Positions 35,304 through 46,800 of a DNA stretch of 64,000 nt are shown in pieces. The DNA is from Panagrolaimus kolymaensis (taxonomy: Eukaryota; Nematoda; Chromadorea; Rhabditida; Panagrolaimidae), in NCBI GenBank assembly GCA_028622995.1, contig JAJQJQ010000037.1, positions 2,523,978 to 2,587,977 of the forward strand, read 5' to 3'. How positions within the stretch are numbered: position 1 is the first letter of the stretch; every line of letters starts with the position of its first letter. Under the pieces are notes generated by a model that saw only the letters and a program-made list of their open reading frames with translations, made no database searches and was not told the origin of the DNA. The translations under genes and the position numbers were made by a program.

Positions 35304-37833
35304 TTATAACAAATTATTTTGAGAATGGAAAACATTTAAATTCTGGGATGTATAATTACCAGAATATCCATGAAGAGAATATTGTTGAATGTTTACATTA
35401 AATTTTTCCATAATAAAATCATAAACAGCTTGATCGAAAGTATCTCTTTCTTCTTTTGAAACATTATTGCTACCAAACCCAACTCGAAAATAAGTCTCTT
35501 TTGCGACTTTCCCATTTTCCTAAAAAAAGTTTATTGGAACTTAGAAAATAAATTTAAAATCAAAACCTAAAACTTACTAAAATAAAATCACAATAATCTT
35601 CCAAATTTAAAAGGGAGCTGAATTTTCCCAAATAAAAATATATAAGTTTTGTTTTTCTTATTAAATTTAATAAAGAAAAATTAGGTGATAATTCGAAAGT
35701 TTGGTTCATAGAAATGCTAAAAATGTATAATAAAAATGATAAGTTTTTTTTTATGTAAAAGATTCACGAGACTTACTCAATTTCGTATGCACTTCCAAGA
35801 GGCTGTAAAATTTTTTCAACGCATGCAACAGTTCCATCAGAATTTATAATTCCACCATTATCCAATTTAAATGTTTCAAGCTTTGAACTTGCCAAAAATT
35901 TCAAATCATTTAAAGAAATAACTTGCTGCCCATTATTAATGAAACGAGCTTCACAATTATTTAAATTTGAAATAACGTTGCTAAGCATTTCCAAATGTGG
36001 AAATTTAAAATCCAATCTATTGCTAATACATAAATTCTTTAATACATCCAAATCGATATAATTGTATTTAAATTTAAGGGATTGTTGATAATATCCATTC
36101 TTGACATCACGTCCTTCGCCAATTTCAAGTTTATGGCAAATTGGAGCGGGATTTTGAATAAAAAATATTTTACTTGATTGAAATATTTTTAATTTAGTTT
36201 CTGCTGGCATAACGCTAAGAATATAATTCATAACAGGGCTGCAAAAACGCGCGCTTTAGCGCGCGACGCTAAAATTTTATTTCGCGTTTGTTTAGCGTCG
36301 CGAATCAACGCTAACTTAAGAATTTGCAGAAGTACAGCAAAAGTGGTAGAAAAATTAATTCATATTATTTATTATGACTTAAATAGAAGCATTGGATCAA
36401 AAAAATAACAAAAAATTACATTAATTATGCTTTAAAAAAGATTCGCCAAAGTTTAGCGAATTGTTTAGCGTCGCGCGCGACGCGCTTTTTTTCTTTTTCA
36501 TTTTCCGCGTTCGCGCGCGACGCGCTTTTCTAAAAAAAGAAACGCGCGCGTTCAGCGTTTTGTTTTAGCGTCGCGTTTTTGCAGCTCTGTGGCCCTTCTC
36601 ATAAAAAAAGTTCATGAACTTTTTTCCTTTGCAAAAAACGCGGTCTTGAAGCGAAAAGGTCAATACTTTTTTAAAAAAGTTCATGAACTTTTTTTATGAG
36701 AAGGGCCACTGATTCATAATAGTTTTTGGGAAAGAAAATATTTGAGTATTTCCATTTTGAAAAATATTTTGAATATTTTCTAATGACTTGGGAATTTCAT
36801 CAAATAAATAATATTCCAAATCTGTTAAATCATCAAAATCAGGATCTGCTAAAGCACGAAATCTTTCAATTTCATATTCTCTTTTCATTTGTTTATCATC
36901 AAGAAATAAACCAGTGTAACGTTTATAAATATTAAGCATAATCGAAAATTCACGAATGAATCAACGTTTCAAGGACACAATTTTTGTCAAAAAAAAGAAT
37001 AAAAAAATGAAAGCTTACCTTTATGTTTCGTTTTTTAACTGCAAAAATATAAGCTTTCCAAAAATCTTTGTTTTCGTAATTAAGTTTGAGGGCATATTCG
37101 ATGGATTGATATCCAAATTTTTGATCATCCCATTCAAAACAAATATTAATAAATTTTTCATAATCTCGATTAATAAAGAGCTGCGACAATCTCTTTGAAA
37201 ATATTACAGCTTTTTCATACATTTTAAATTTTTCTTTTGACAATGGACGATCTAAAAATTATTTTTTTTTAATACTTTTTATAAGTAAATATACTCTCTT
37301 TTATATTATTTACCTGATTTTTTATCATAATCCTCCATTTTTTCTTCCATTTTCTTATTAGGAAAAGTTAAAGATGCTTCTGTATTAAATTGATCAATAT
37401 TATAACCATAACATTTGGAAAAAGGTAAAAATTTCTTTAGCATATCAATTTTATTTTTATTATTATATGTCGCTGCAATGTTAAATATGGTTTTATCATA
37501 TAATTGCAATAATAAAATTTTCAAAATATTTGATGGATCATAATTTTCATCTGTCAAGCTGAAAAAAAAGCATTTGTAATATTTATTTATTTAAAAAATA
37601 TAATTTTGAGTATTAAAGCTCGCTTACTATTGAATCATTTTTTGAGATAATACTGGAATAACAGTGAAATCCATGGCAAAATTGATGAATATTTTTTCCC
37701 TTTCTGCAACATTTGAAACTTCGTAAAAATCGTTTACAAGTTTTAGCATAACTTTTTTATATTCTTCGTCAACGCCAAAATAATCAGGATAAAATTTAGA
37801 CCGAAGTTCATGGAAATATTCTCGATCACCCAT
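35304..37833 (-). CDS. F-box-like family protein split by a transposon (candidate new intron or pseudogene)
   Basis: Exons: 37833-37628, 37558-37314, 37251-37019, about 36942-36710, 36238-35777, 35716-35578 and 35519-35304. The exon ending at 36710 reads QIFSFPKTIMN and the one after the insertion reads MNYILSVMPAETKL then KIFFIQNPAP; joined, they form the family's F-box-like motif, so this was one exon. A 478-bp element with 8-bp target duplications sits in it. Splicing CA/GT at 36709 to TTTTTGCAG/CC at 36239 removes 471 bases and keeps frame, adding only HPVMN. Downstream, the phase-2 and phase-0 introns match the family. The first three exons encode an unrecognised N-terminal extension, unusual for the family. 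The acceptor before exon 4 is not visible (TTTTCG at about 36943), so an inactive gene is also possible. Confidence 0.6.
36226..36233. repeat. Left 8-bp target-site duplication
   Basis: ATTCATAA, repeated exactly at 36712-36719 on the other side of the inserted element. Eight bases is the target-duplication length of hAT-superfamily transposons. Confidence 0.85.
36234..36711. mobile_element. hAT-like non-autonomous element, composite of two foldbacks
   Basis: 478 bases between ATTCATAA duplications. Outer ends are CAGGGCTGC and, inverted, CAGTGGCCC, both with the CAG start common in hAT elements. Inside are two units. Unit A (36234-36589) has inverted ends CAGGGCTGCAAAAACGCG and CAGAGCTGCAAAAACGCG and GC-rich arms with repeated TAGCGTCGCG. 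Unit B (about 36589-36711) is a perfect 37-bp inverted repeat (36589-36625 and 36673-36709) around a 47-base loop. There is no coding capacity. In the host gene's orientation the element ends with TTTTTGCAG, a ready-made splice acceptor. Confidence 0.8.
36712..36719. repeat. Right 8-bp target-site duplication
   Basis: ATTCATAA, identical to 36226-36233. On the minus strand both copies contain the ATGAAT (Met-Asn) codons of the interrupted exon. Confidence 0.85.
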
Positions 37834-38492
37834 ATTTTGTTAATAAAAAATTATTAATAACTCAATGTAAAATAAATAAATATATCTTTTTTAAATTGTG
37901 CCTGATGATGTTTTTAAAAGAAAAATTAAATTTTTGTTTATGATTCAAGTTTGTAGCCGGAAATAGAGCTAGACATCATACGTGTGTTTAGGACAATAAA
38001 AGCAAAACCCAGTTTCCATTAATCATGCATAGTTTGAGTCATTTTATTTTTTGTGTTTGTATCTTTTTTTCGTGAACAAAAAAACTAACAAGGGAGGTCT
38101 AAACATGTCATTTCGCTGGGACTAAGAGTTTGATACCCAACCAACTTTTTCCACCGGTAAAAAACCTCTCTATTCGGTTAAATCAAAGATGCAAAAAAAA
38201 CAAACAAAGAAAAAGCAGTCAATTTTTTATACTTATAAAAATTTTCTGTTTTTTTCCATTTTTATTTTATTTGGCATTTTTCCAATGCTTTTCTTCTTTT
38301 TATCGTGTTGCTGCGTTTGAAAAAACTCATTTCACAAGAAAAATAATTACACATTTGAATTTTTTATTCGAAAGCAATGCAAAGGTCAAATATTAAAAGA
38401 ATTCCACACAAAAAACAATGAACGCCAAAATGAATAAAATCAGAAATATCGATTTTTTATCTTCCATATTACCTTCAACTTTTTTTTAATAT
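37834..38492. other. Intergenic, no gene seen
   Basis: AT-rich spacer between minus-strand genes. The open frame at 38130-38396 is Phe/Lys-rich and unsupported. Confidence 0.4.
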
Positions 38493-39401
38493 TTAGCGAG
38501 TCACCTCCCACACTTTATATGCGTCAAACCATTTAATAATTTTTTTCGTTTTACTTTTGAAATTTTCTTTCACTAAAATTTCAAATTGTTTTTGAATGCT
38601 TTCAGAAACAGTGGAATGAAATTTTGTTAAGAAGATGCCTTCATTTTTCTAACAAATTAACTATTTAAATATTAAAAGTTTAGAAAATGAAATTATTTTT
38701 TTACTTCTAAAAAAGTTGCAAAATAAATTGGATCAAAATATTCAGACACTCCAAAAAACGATAAAGTTATATTTCGCTTGAAAGGTGGAAGTTCTGACAA
38801 TTTTTGGGTCGTTTCACAAGTGTAGCTGGATTCTTGAATGTTATAAAAAATACTACGAAAAATGATATTAAAAAATTTTTATTTTAAAAAAAATTACTTA
38901 CTATGTGCATCGTGAAACATTTGGAAGCCTTTCAAGAATTCGTTCGACTGGAACCAATATACCATCATCATCTCTCACGATTACATTTTTAAATTGAAAG
39001 TCACTGATGCGAAAAGAATTGGTTAGCTTTTTGTATTCATTCCATGTCAAATTTTGATTTGCAATTTTTAAGTAACCGAGTTCACAACGATAGATCTTGG
39101 TTAACAAAAAGCTAACATCATTTCCATTGGATTTGGTCTCAGCAATTAAGTTTCTAGTAAGCCAAAGCTTGAATGGAATATTTTGTAAATTTAATTCAAT
39201 CGTTTGATTAATAGTTATACTCCAATTTTTAGAACGATGAAAATAAAGTGAACTATTGGTAAAAATAGGATTTTTGGAGAAAAAATATTTGCATGTTTGA
39301 ATTAATTTTTGATAAACTTTCGCGGAGGATGGGTTTTTTGCGATGTAAAATATCAAAGTTTGAGGAAGCGAAAAATCTTGAGCACGCGAAGTAGTAAACA
39401 T
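38493..39401 (-). CDS. F-box-like family protein
   Basis: Three exons: 39401-38902, 38852-38705 and 38648-38493, giving 267 aa. The start MFTTSRAQDFSLPQ is chosen over the upstream in-frame Met (39458) because it aligns with the paralogue at 33070 and because TTTATCAG, a spliced-leader or splice acceptor, lies just upstream. The F-box-like motif is SLPQTLIFYIAKNPSSAK then CKYFFSKNPI. The C-terminal module has IANQNLTWNEYKKLTNS and DGILVPVERILERLPNV before the phase-2 intron. A block of about 85 bases in exon 1 (39277-39362) is almost identical to 32940-33033 of the other paralogue, much more than the flanks. Confidence 0.82.
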
Positions 39402-39479
39402 ATTTCCACTGATCCTGATAAAATCAAATTCGATTTCGACACACAAAAATAATTTCAAGAAAAAATTCTGAAAAAAAAA

Positions 39480-39680
39480 CTAATAAATATATATATACAA
39501 ATCTCGGCAAAACTTTTTTTGTTTTGGCATTAAATCAAGCCAAAAAAATAAATGATTAGGAGAGCAAGCAATGGCCAGAGTATGATAGTTTCCAACCATA
39601 AAGCTGAACCATCCATCTTTTTTTGGAAAACGATAAACACTTGAGTTATATTCTAAAAGGAAAATAAAAACTAACAACAA
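39480..39680 (-). CDS. Orphan open frame, possibly one exon
   Basis: A frame of 66 aa containing SSVYRFPKKDGWFSFMVGNY and LFFWLDLMPKQKKFCRDLY. Composition is more protein-like than other frames here (Trp, Gly, Cys, Asp). CCTTTTAG at 39660-39653 could be an acceptor for an exon starting at 39652. No neighbouring exons found and no family recognised. It may be an exon relic of a lost gene near the satellite border. Confidence 0.25.
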   Translation of the reverse strand: MLLVFIFLLEYNSSVYRFPKKDGWFSFMVGNYHTLAIACSPNHLFFWLDLMPKQKKFCRDLYIYIY

Positions 39681-40241
39681 AATTATTAACTACCAAAAAT
39701 TGATGGAAATATTTGTTTGTGTGTGCGTTTTTTTTTGTTAGTCATTTAGCAAATTTGTCATACACTTGCAACATATATATTTTATTTAGTTTAAAAAAAC
39801 TATCTTTTGTAAAAAATAATTTATGTTTAGATAAAACTCAAATAACAAAATTTTATTTTTAAAAAAGATAAAAAGTAAAAAAAAAACACATTTGTCTAGG
39901 TAAAAAATTTGATTCGAAGAAAAAAAAGAAAATTAGAAATATTTTAATTTTATAAGTGAAACATCTTCTCGAATTTTGAGCTATTTTCTGAATGCCAAAA
40001 TTAAAAATTAAGAATCGGTGTAAGATATGTTTCGTCAATTTTAACTAAATTTATTGCCCAATTTGAAAAAGACAAAAGAATGCGTTTATAATTTTCTGAT
40101 ATGTTTTGATGAAAAATTAAATGGAAATATGTTTGTCGGTTTTTCTATAAAAAAATATATTCAAGAATGAATGTTATAAGAATTATTTCTTAAAAAACGA
40201 AATCAAAAAATGCGCTAACCTTGAGAAATTCAGAAAAATGA
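39681..40241. other. Intergenic, no gene seen
   Basis: AT-rich DNA between the last ordinary gene and the helicase fragment. No terminal repeat of a mobile element was recognised here. Confidence 0.4.
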
Positions 40242-40823
40242 GCAAAATCAAAATCTTCTGGAAAAACTGTTCATAAAACTATTGGGCTACCTGTTCCTCT
40301 CTATTCGGACTCAAATTCAATTTTAACCCCAAAAACAAAACAAGCCGAAAATTTGAAAAATACAGATGTTTTCATTTGTGATGAAACACCAATGGCACCA
40401 CGATATGCTTTTGAAATTATGGATAGAACTTTACGAGATTTTACTAAAATTGATGAACCTTTTGGTGGTAAAATAGTAATACTTGGTGGTGATTTTCGTC
40501 AATTACTACCTGTCAGAAAAAATGGCACCCGTTCAGAATGTGTTAACCTATCAATAAAATTTAGTAATCTCTGGAAAAGTTTTGAACAATTTAAATTACA
40601 CCAAAATATGCGCGCTGATGCTGAAGAAACTGAATTTGCAAAATATCTGTTAGAAATCGGCGAAGGTAAAATTAACGATGAAAATGACAACTTTGAAATT
40701 CCTATCGATTTTATTACTGAAAACGATTTAGTTGAAGAAGTCTATGGGACTTTAATTAGACAAAATCGATTTAACGATGTTTCAAATAATAATGAACTAG
40801 GACACGCAATTAAAGTTCAATAA
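40242..40823 (+). pseudogene. Truncated Helitron-type Pif1 helicase
   Basis: Open in one frame after a TGA at 40239. Visible motifs in Pif1/Helitron helicase order: GKTVHKTIGLPVPLYSDSNS, then VFICDETPMAPRYAFEIMDR (Walker B region, DE), FGGKIVILGGDFRQLLPV (motif III) and LWKSFEQFKLHQNMRA (motif IV region). The Walker A part and everything after the VYGTLIRQNRFNDVSNNN segment are missing, so it cannot be an active helicase; no Rep/HUH domain is present. In Helitrons this helicase is fused to an HUH Rep nuclease for rolling-circle transposition. The frame runs straight into the first unit of the satellite (..NNNELGHAIKVQ, then stop). Confidence 0.88.
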
Positions 40824-43800
40824 TGAACTAGGACACGCGATAATTGTTTAAAAATTAACTAGTACACGCAATTAATGTTCAATAATGAACTAGGACACGC
40901 AATTAAAGTTCAATAATGAACTAGGACACGCAATTAAAGTTCAATAATGATCTAGGACACGTGATTAAAGTTCAATAATGAACTAGGACACGTGATTAAT
41001 GTTCAATAATGAACTAGGACACGCGATTATTGTTTAAAAATTAACTAGGACACGAAATTAAAGTTCAATAATGAACTAGGACACGCAATTAAAGTTCAAT
41101 AATGAACTAGGACACGCAATTAAAGTTCAATAATGATCTAGGACACGCAATTAAAGATCAAAAATGAACTAGGACACGCAATTAAAGATCATAAATGAAC
41201 TAGGACACGTGATTAAAGTTCAAAAATGAACTAGGACACGTGATTAAAGTTCAATAATGATCTAGGACACCTGATTAATGTTTAAAAATTAACTAGGACA
41301 CGCAATTAAAGTTCAATAATGAACTAGGACACGCAATTAAAGTTCAATAATGAACTAGGACACGTGATTAATGTTCAATAATGAACTAGGACACGCGATT
41401 AAAGATCAAAAATGAACTAGGACACGCAATTAAAGATCAAAAATGAACTAGGACACGCGATTAAAGATCAAAAATGAACTAGGACACGCAATTAAAGATC
41501 AAAAATGAACTAGGACACGTGATTAAAGTTCAAAAATGAACTAGGACACGTGATTAAAGTTCAATAATGATCTAGGACACGCAATTAAAGATCAAAAATG
41601 AACTAGGACACGTGATTAAAGTTCAAAAATGAACTAGGACACGTGATTAAAGTTCAATAATGAACTAGGACACGTGATTAAAGTTCAATAATGAACTAGG
41701 ACACGCAATTAAAGATCAATAATGAACTAGGACACGTGATTAAAGTTCAATAATGATCTAGGACACGCAATTAAAGATCAAAAATGAACTAGGACACGCA
41801 ATTAAAGTTTAATAATGAACTAGGACACGTGATTAAAGTTCAAAAATGAACTAGGACACGTGATTAAAGTTCAATAATGAACTAGGACACGTGATTAATG
41901 TTTAAAAATAAACAGGACACGCAATTAAAGTTCATAAATGAACTAGGACACGTGATTAAAGTTCAAAAATGAACTAGGACACGTGATTAAAGTTCAATAA
42001 TGATCTAGGACACGCAATTAAAGATCAAAAATGAACTAGGACACGCAATTAAAGATCAAAAATGAACTAGGACACGTGATTAAAGTTCAAAAATGAACTA
42101 GGACACGTGATTAAAGTTCAATAATGAACTAGGACACGTGATTAAAGTTCAATAATGAACTAGGACACGCAATTAAAGATCAATAATGAACTAGGACACG
42201 TGATTAAAGTTCAATAATGAACTAGGACACGCAATTAAAAATCAAAAATGAACTAGGACACGTGATTAAAGTTCAATAATGAACTAGGACACGCAATTAA
42301 AGATCAATAATGAACTAGGACACGTGATTAAAGTTCAATAATGATCTAGGACACGCAATTAAAGATCAAAAATGAACTAGGACACGCAATTAAAGATCAA
42401 AAATGAACTAGGACACGTGATTAAAGTTCAAAAATGAACTAGGACACGCAATTAAAGTTCAATAATGAACTAGGACACGTGATTAATGTTTAAAAATAAA
42501 CAGGACACGCAATTAAAGTTTAATAATGAACTAGGACACGCAATTAAAGATCAAAAATGAACTATTACACGCAATTAAAGTTCAATAATGAACTAGGACA
42601 CGTGATTAAAGTTCAATAATGAACTAGGACACCTGATTAATGTTTAAAAATTAACTAGGACACGCAATTAAAGTTCAATAATGAACTAGGACACGCAATT
42701 AAAGTTCAATAATGAACTAGGACACGCGATTAAAGTTCAATAATGAACTAGGACACCTGATTAATGTTTAAAAATTAACTAGGACACGCAATTAAAGTTC
42801 AATAATGAACTAGGACACGCAATTAAAGTTCAATAATGAACTAGGACACGCAATTAAAGATCAAAAATGAACTAGGACACGTGATTAAAGTTCAAAAATG
42901 AACTAGGACACGCAATTAAAGTTCAATAATGAACTAGGACACGTTATTAATGTTTAAAAATAAACAGGACACGCAATTAAAGTTTAATAATGAACTAGGA
43001 CACGCAATTAAAGATCAAAAATGAACTATTACACGCAATTAAAGATCAAAAATGAACTATTACACGCAATTAAAGTTCAATAATGAACTAGGACACGTGA
43101 TTAAAGTTCAATAATGAACTAGGACACCTGATTAATGTTTAAAAATTAACTAGGACACGCAATTAAAGTTCAATAATGAACTAGGACACGTGATTAAAGT
43201 TCAATAATGAACTAGGACACCTGATTAATGTTTAAAAATTAACTAGGACACGTGATTAAAGTTCAATAATGAACTAGGACACGTGATTAAAGTTCAATAA
43301 TGAACTAGGACACCTGATTAATGTTTAAAAATTAACTAGGACACGTGATTAAAGTTCAATAATGAACTAGGACACCTGATTAATGTTTAAAAATTAACTA
43401 GGACACGCAATTAAAGTTCAATAATGAACTAGGACACGCAATTAAAGTTCAATAATGAACTAGGACACGTGATTAAAGTTCAATAATGAACTAGGACACG
43501 TGATTAAAGTTCAATAATGAACTAGGACACGCAATTAAAGATCAATAATGAACTAGGACACGTGATTAAAGTTCAATAATGATCTAGGAAACGCAATTAA
43601 AGTTCAATAATGAACTAGGACACGTGATTAATGTTTAAAAATAAACAGGACACGCAATTAAAGTTTAATAATGAACTAGGACACGCAATTAAAGATCAAA
43701 AATGAACTATTACACGCAATTAAAGTTCAATAATGAACTAGGACACGTGATTAAAGTTCAATAATGAACTAGGACACGCAATTAAAGTTCAATAATGAAC

Positions 43801-46800
43801 TAGGACACGTTATTAATGTTTAAAAATAAACAGGACACGCAATTAAAGTTTAATAATGAACTAGGACACGCAATTAAAGATCAAAAATGAACTATTACAC
43901 GCAATTAAAGATCAAAAATGAACTATTACACGCAATTAAAGTTCAATAATGAACTAGGACACGTGATTAAAGTTCAATAATGAACTAGGACACCTGATTA
44001 ATGTTTAAAAATTAACTAGGACACGCAATTAAAGTTCAATAATGAACTAGGACACGTGATTAAAGTTCAATAATGAACTAGGACACCTGATTAATGTTTA
44101 AAAATTAACTAGGACACGTGATTAAAGTTCAATAATGAACTAGGACACGTGATTAAAGTTCAATAATGAACTAGGACACCTGATTAATGTTTAAAAATTA
44201 ACTAGGACACGTGATTAAAGTTCAATAATGAACTAGGACACCTGATTAATGTTTAAAAATTAACTAGGACACGCAATTAAAGTTCAATAATGAACTAGGA
44301 CACGCAATTAAAGTTCAATAATGAACTAGGACACGTGATTAAAGTTCAATAATGAACTAGGACACGTGATTAAAGTTCAATAATGAACTAGGACACGCAA
44401 TTAAAGATCAATAATGAACTAGGACACGTGATTAAAGTTCAATAATGATCTAGGAAACGCAATTAAAGTTCAATAATGAACTAGGACACGTGATTAATGT
44501 TTAAAAATAAACAGGACACGCAATTAAAGTTTAATAATGAACTAGGACACGCAATTAAAGATCAAAAATGAACTATTACACGCAATTAAAGTTCAATAAT
44601 GAACTAGGACACGTGATTAAAGTTCAATAATGAACTAGGACACCTGATTAATGTTTAAAAATGAACTAGGACACGCAATTAAAGATCAATAATGAACTAG
44701 GACACGTGATTAAAGTTCAATAATGAACTAGGACACCTGATTAATGTTTAAAAATTAACTAGGACACGTGATTAAAGTTCAATAATGAACTAGGACACCT
44801 GATTAATGTTTAAAAATTAACTAGGACACGCAATTAAAGTTCAATAATGAACTAGGACACGCAATTAAAGTTCAATAATGAACTAGGACACGTGATTAAA
44901 GTTCAATAATGAACTAGGACACGTGATTAAAGTTCAATAATGAACTAGGACACGCAATTAAAGATCAATAATGAACTAGGACACGTGATTAAAGTTCAAT
45001 AATGATCTAGGACACGCAATTAAAGATCAAAAATGAACTAGGACACGCAATTAAAGATCAAAAATGAACTAGGACACGTGATTAAAGTTCAAAAATGAAC
45101 TAGGACACGCAATTAAAGTTCAATAATGAACTAGGACACGTGATTAATGTTTAAAAATAAACAGGACACGCAATTAAAGTTTAATAATGAACTAGGACAC
45201 GCAATTAAAGATCAAAAATGAACTATTACACGCAATTAAAGTTCAATAATGAACTAGGACACGTGATTAAAGTTCAATAATGAACTAGGACACCTGATTA
45301 ATGTTTAAAAATTAACTAGGACACGCAATTAAAGTTCAATAATGAACTAGGACACGCAATTAAAGTTCAATAATGAACTAGGACACGCGATTAAAGTTCA
45401 ATAATGAACTAGGACACCTGATTAATGTTTAAAAATTAACTAGGACACGCAATTAAAGTTCAATAATGAACTAGGACACGCAATTAAAGTTCAATAATGA
45501 ACTAGGACACGCAATTAAAGATCAAAAATGAACTAGGACACGTGATTAAAGTTCAAAAATGAACTAGGACACGCAATTAAAGTTCAATAATGAACTAGGA
45601 CACGTTATTAATGTTTAAAAATAAACAGGACACGCAATTAAAGTTTAATAATGAACTAGGACACGCAATTAAAGATCAAAAATGAACTATTACACGCAAT
45701 TAAAGATCAAAAATGAACTATTACACGCAATTAAAGTTCAATAATGAACTAGGACACGTGATTAAAGTTCAATAATGAACTAGGACACCTGATTAATGTT
45801 TAAAAATTAACTAGGACACGCAATTAAAGTTCAATAATGAACTAGGACACGTGATTAAAGTTCAATAATGAACTAGGACACCTGATTAATGTTTAAAAAT
45901 TAACTAGGACACGTGATTAAAGTTCAATAATGAACTAGGACACGTGATTAAAGTTCAATAATGAACTAGGACACCTGATTAATGTTTAAAAATTAACTAG
46001 GACACGTGATTAAAGTTCAATAATGAACTAGGACACCTGATTAATGTTTAAAAATTAACTAGGACACGCAATTAAAGTTCAATAATGAACTAGGACACGC
46101 AATTAAAGTTCAATAATGAACTAGGACACGTGATTAAAGTTCAATAATGAACTAGGACACGTGATTAAAGTTCAATAATGAACTAGGACACGCAATTAAA
46201 GATCAATAATGAACTAGGACACGTGATTAAAGTTCAATAATGATCTAGGAAACGCAATTAAAGTTCAATAATGAACTAGGACACGTGATTAATGTTTAAA
46301 AATAAACAGGACACGCAATTAAAGTTTAATAATGAACTAGGACACGCAATTAAAGATCAAAAATGAACTATTACACGCAATTAAAGTTCAATAATGAACT
46401 AGGACACGTGATTAAAGTTCAATAATGAACTAGGACACCTGATTAATGTTTAAAAATGAACTAGGACACGCAATTAAAGATCAAAAATGAACTAGGACAC
46501 GCAATTAAAGATCAAAAATGATCTAGGACACGTGATTAAAGTTCAAAAATGAATTAGGACACGTGATTAAAGTTCAATAATGAACTAGGACACGTGATTA
46601 AAGTTCAATAATGATCTAGGACACGCAATTAAAGATCAAAAATGAACTAGGACACGCAATTAAAGATCAAAAATGAACTAGGACACGTGATTAAAGTTCA
46701 AAAATGAACTAGGACACGCAATTAAAGTTCAATAATGAACTAGGACACGTGATTAATGTTTAAAAATAAACAGGACACGCAATTAAAGTTTAATAATGAA

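Noticed and set aside
40248..40268. Walker A motif (SGKT) at the start of the helicase fragment
   Set aside because: SGKTVHKTIGLP aligns better with the TVH..F.LP motif that follows Walker A in Pif1/Helitron helicases, so the true Walker A is missing.
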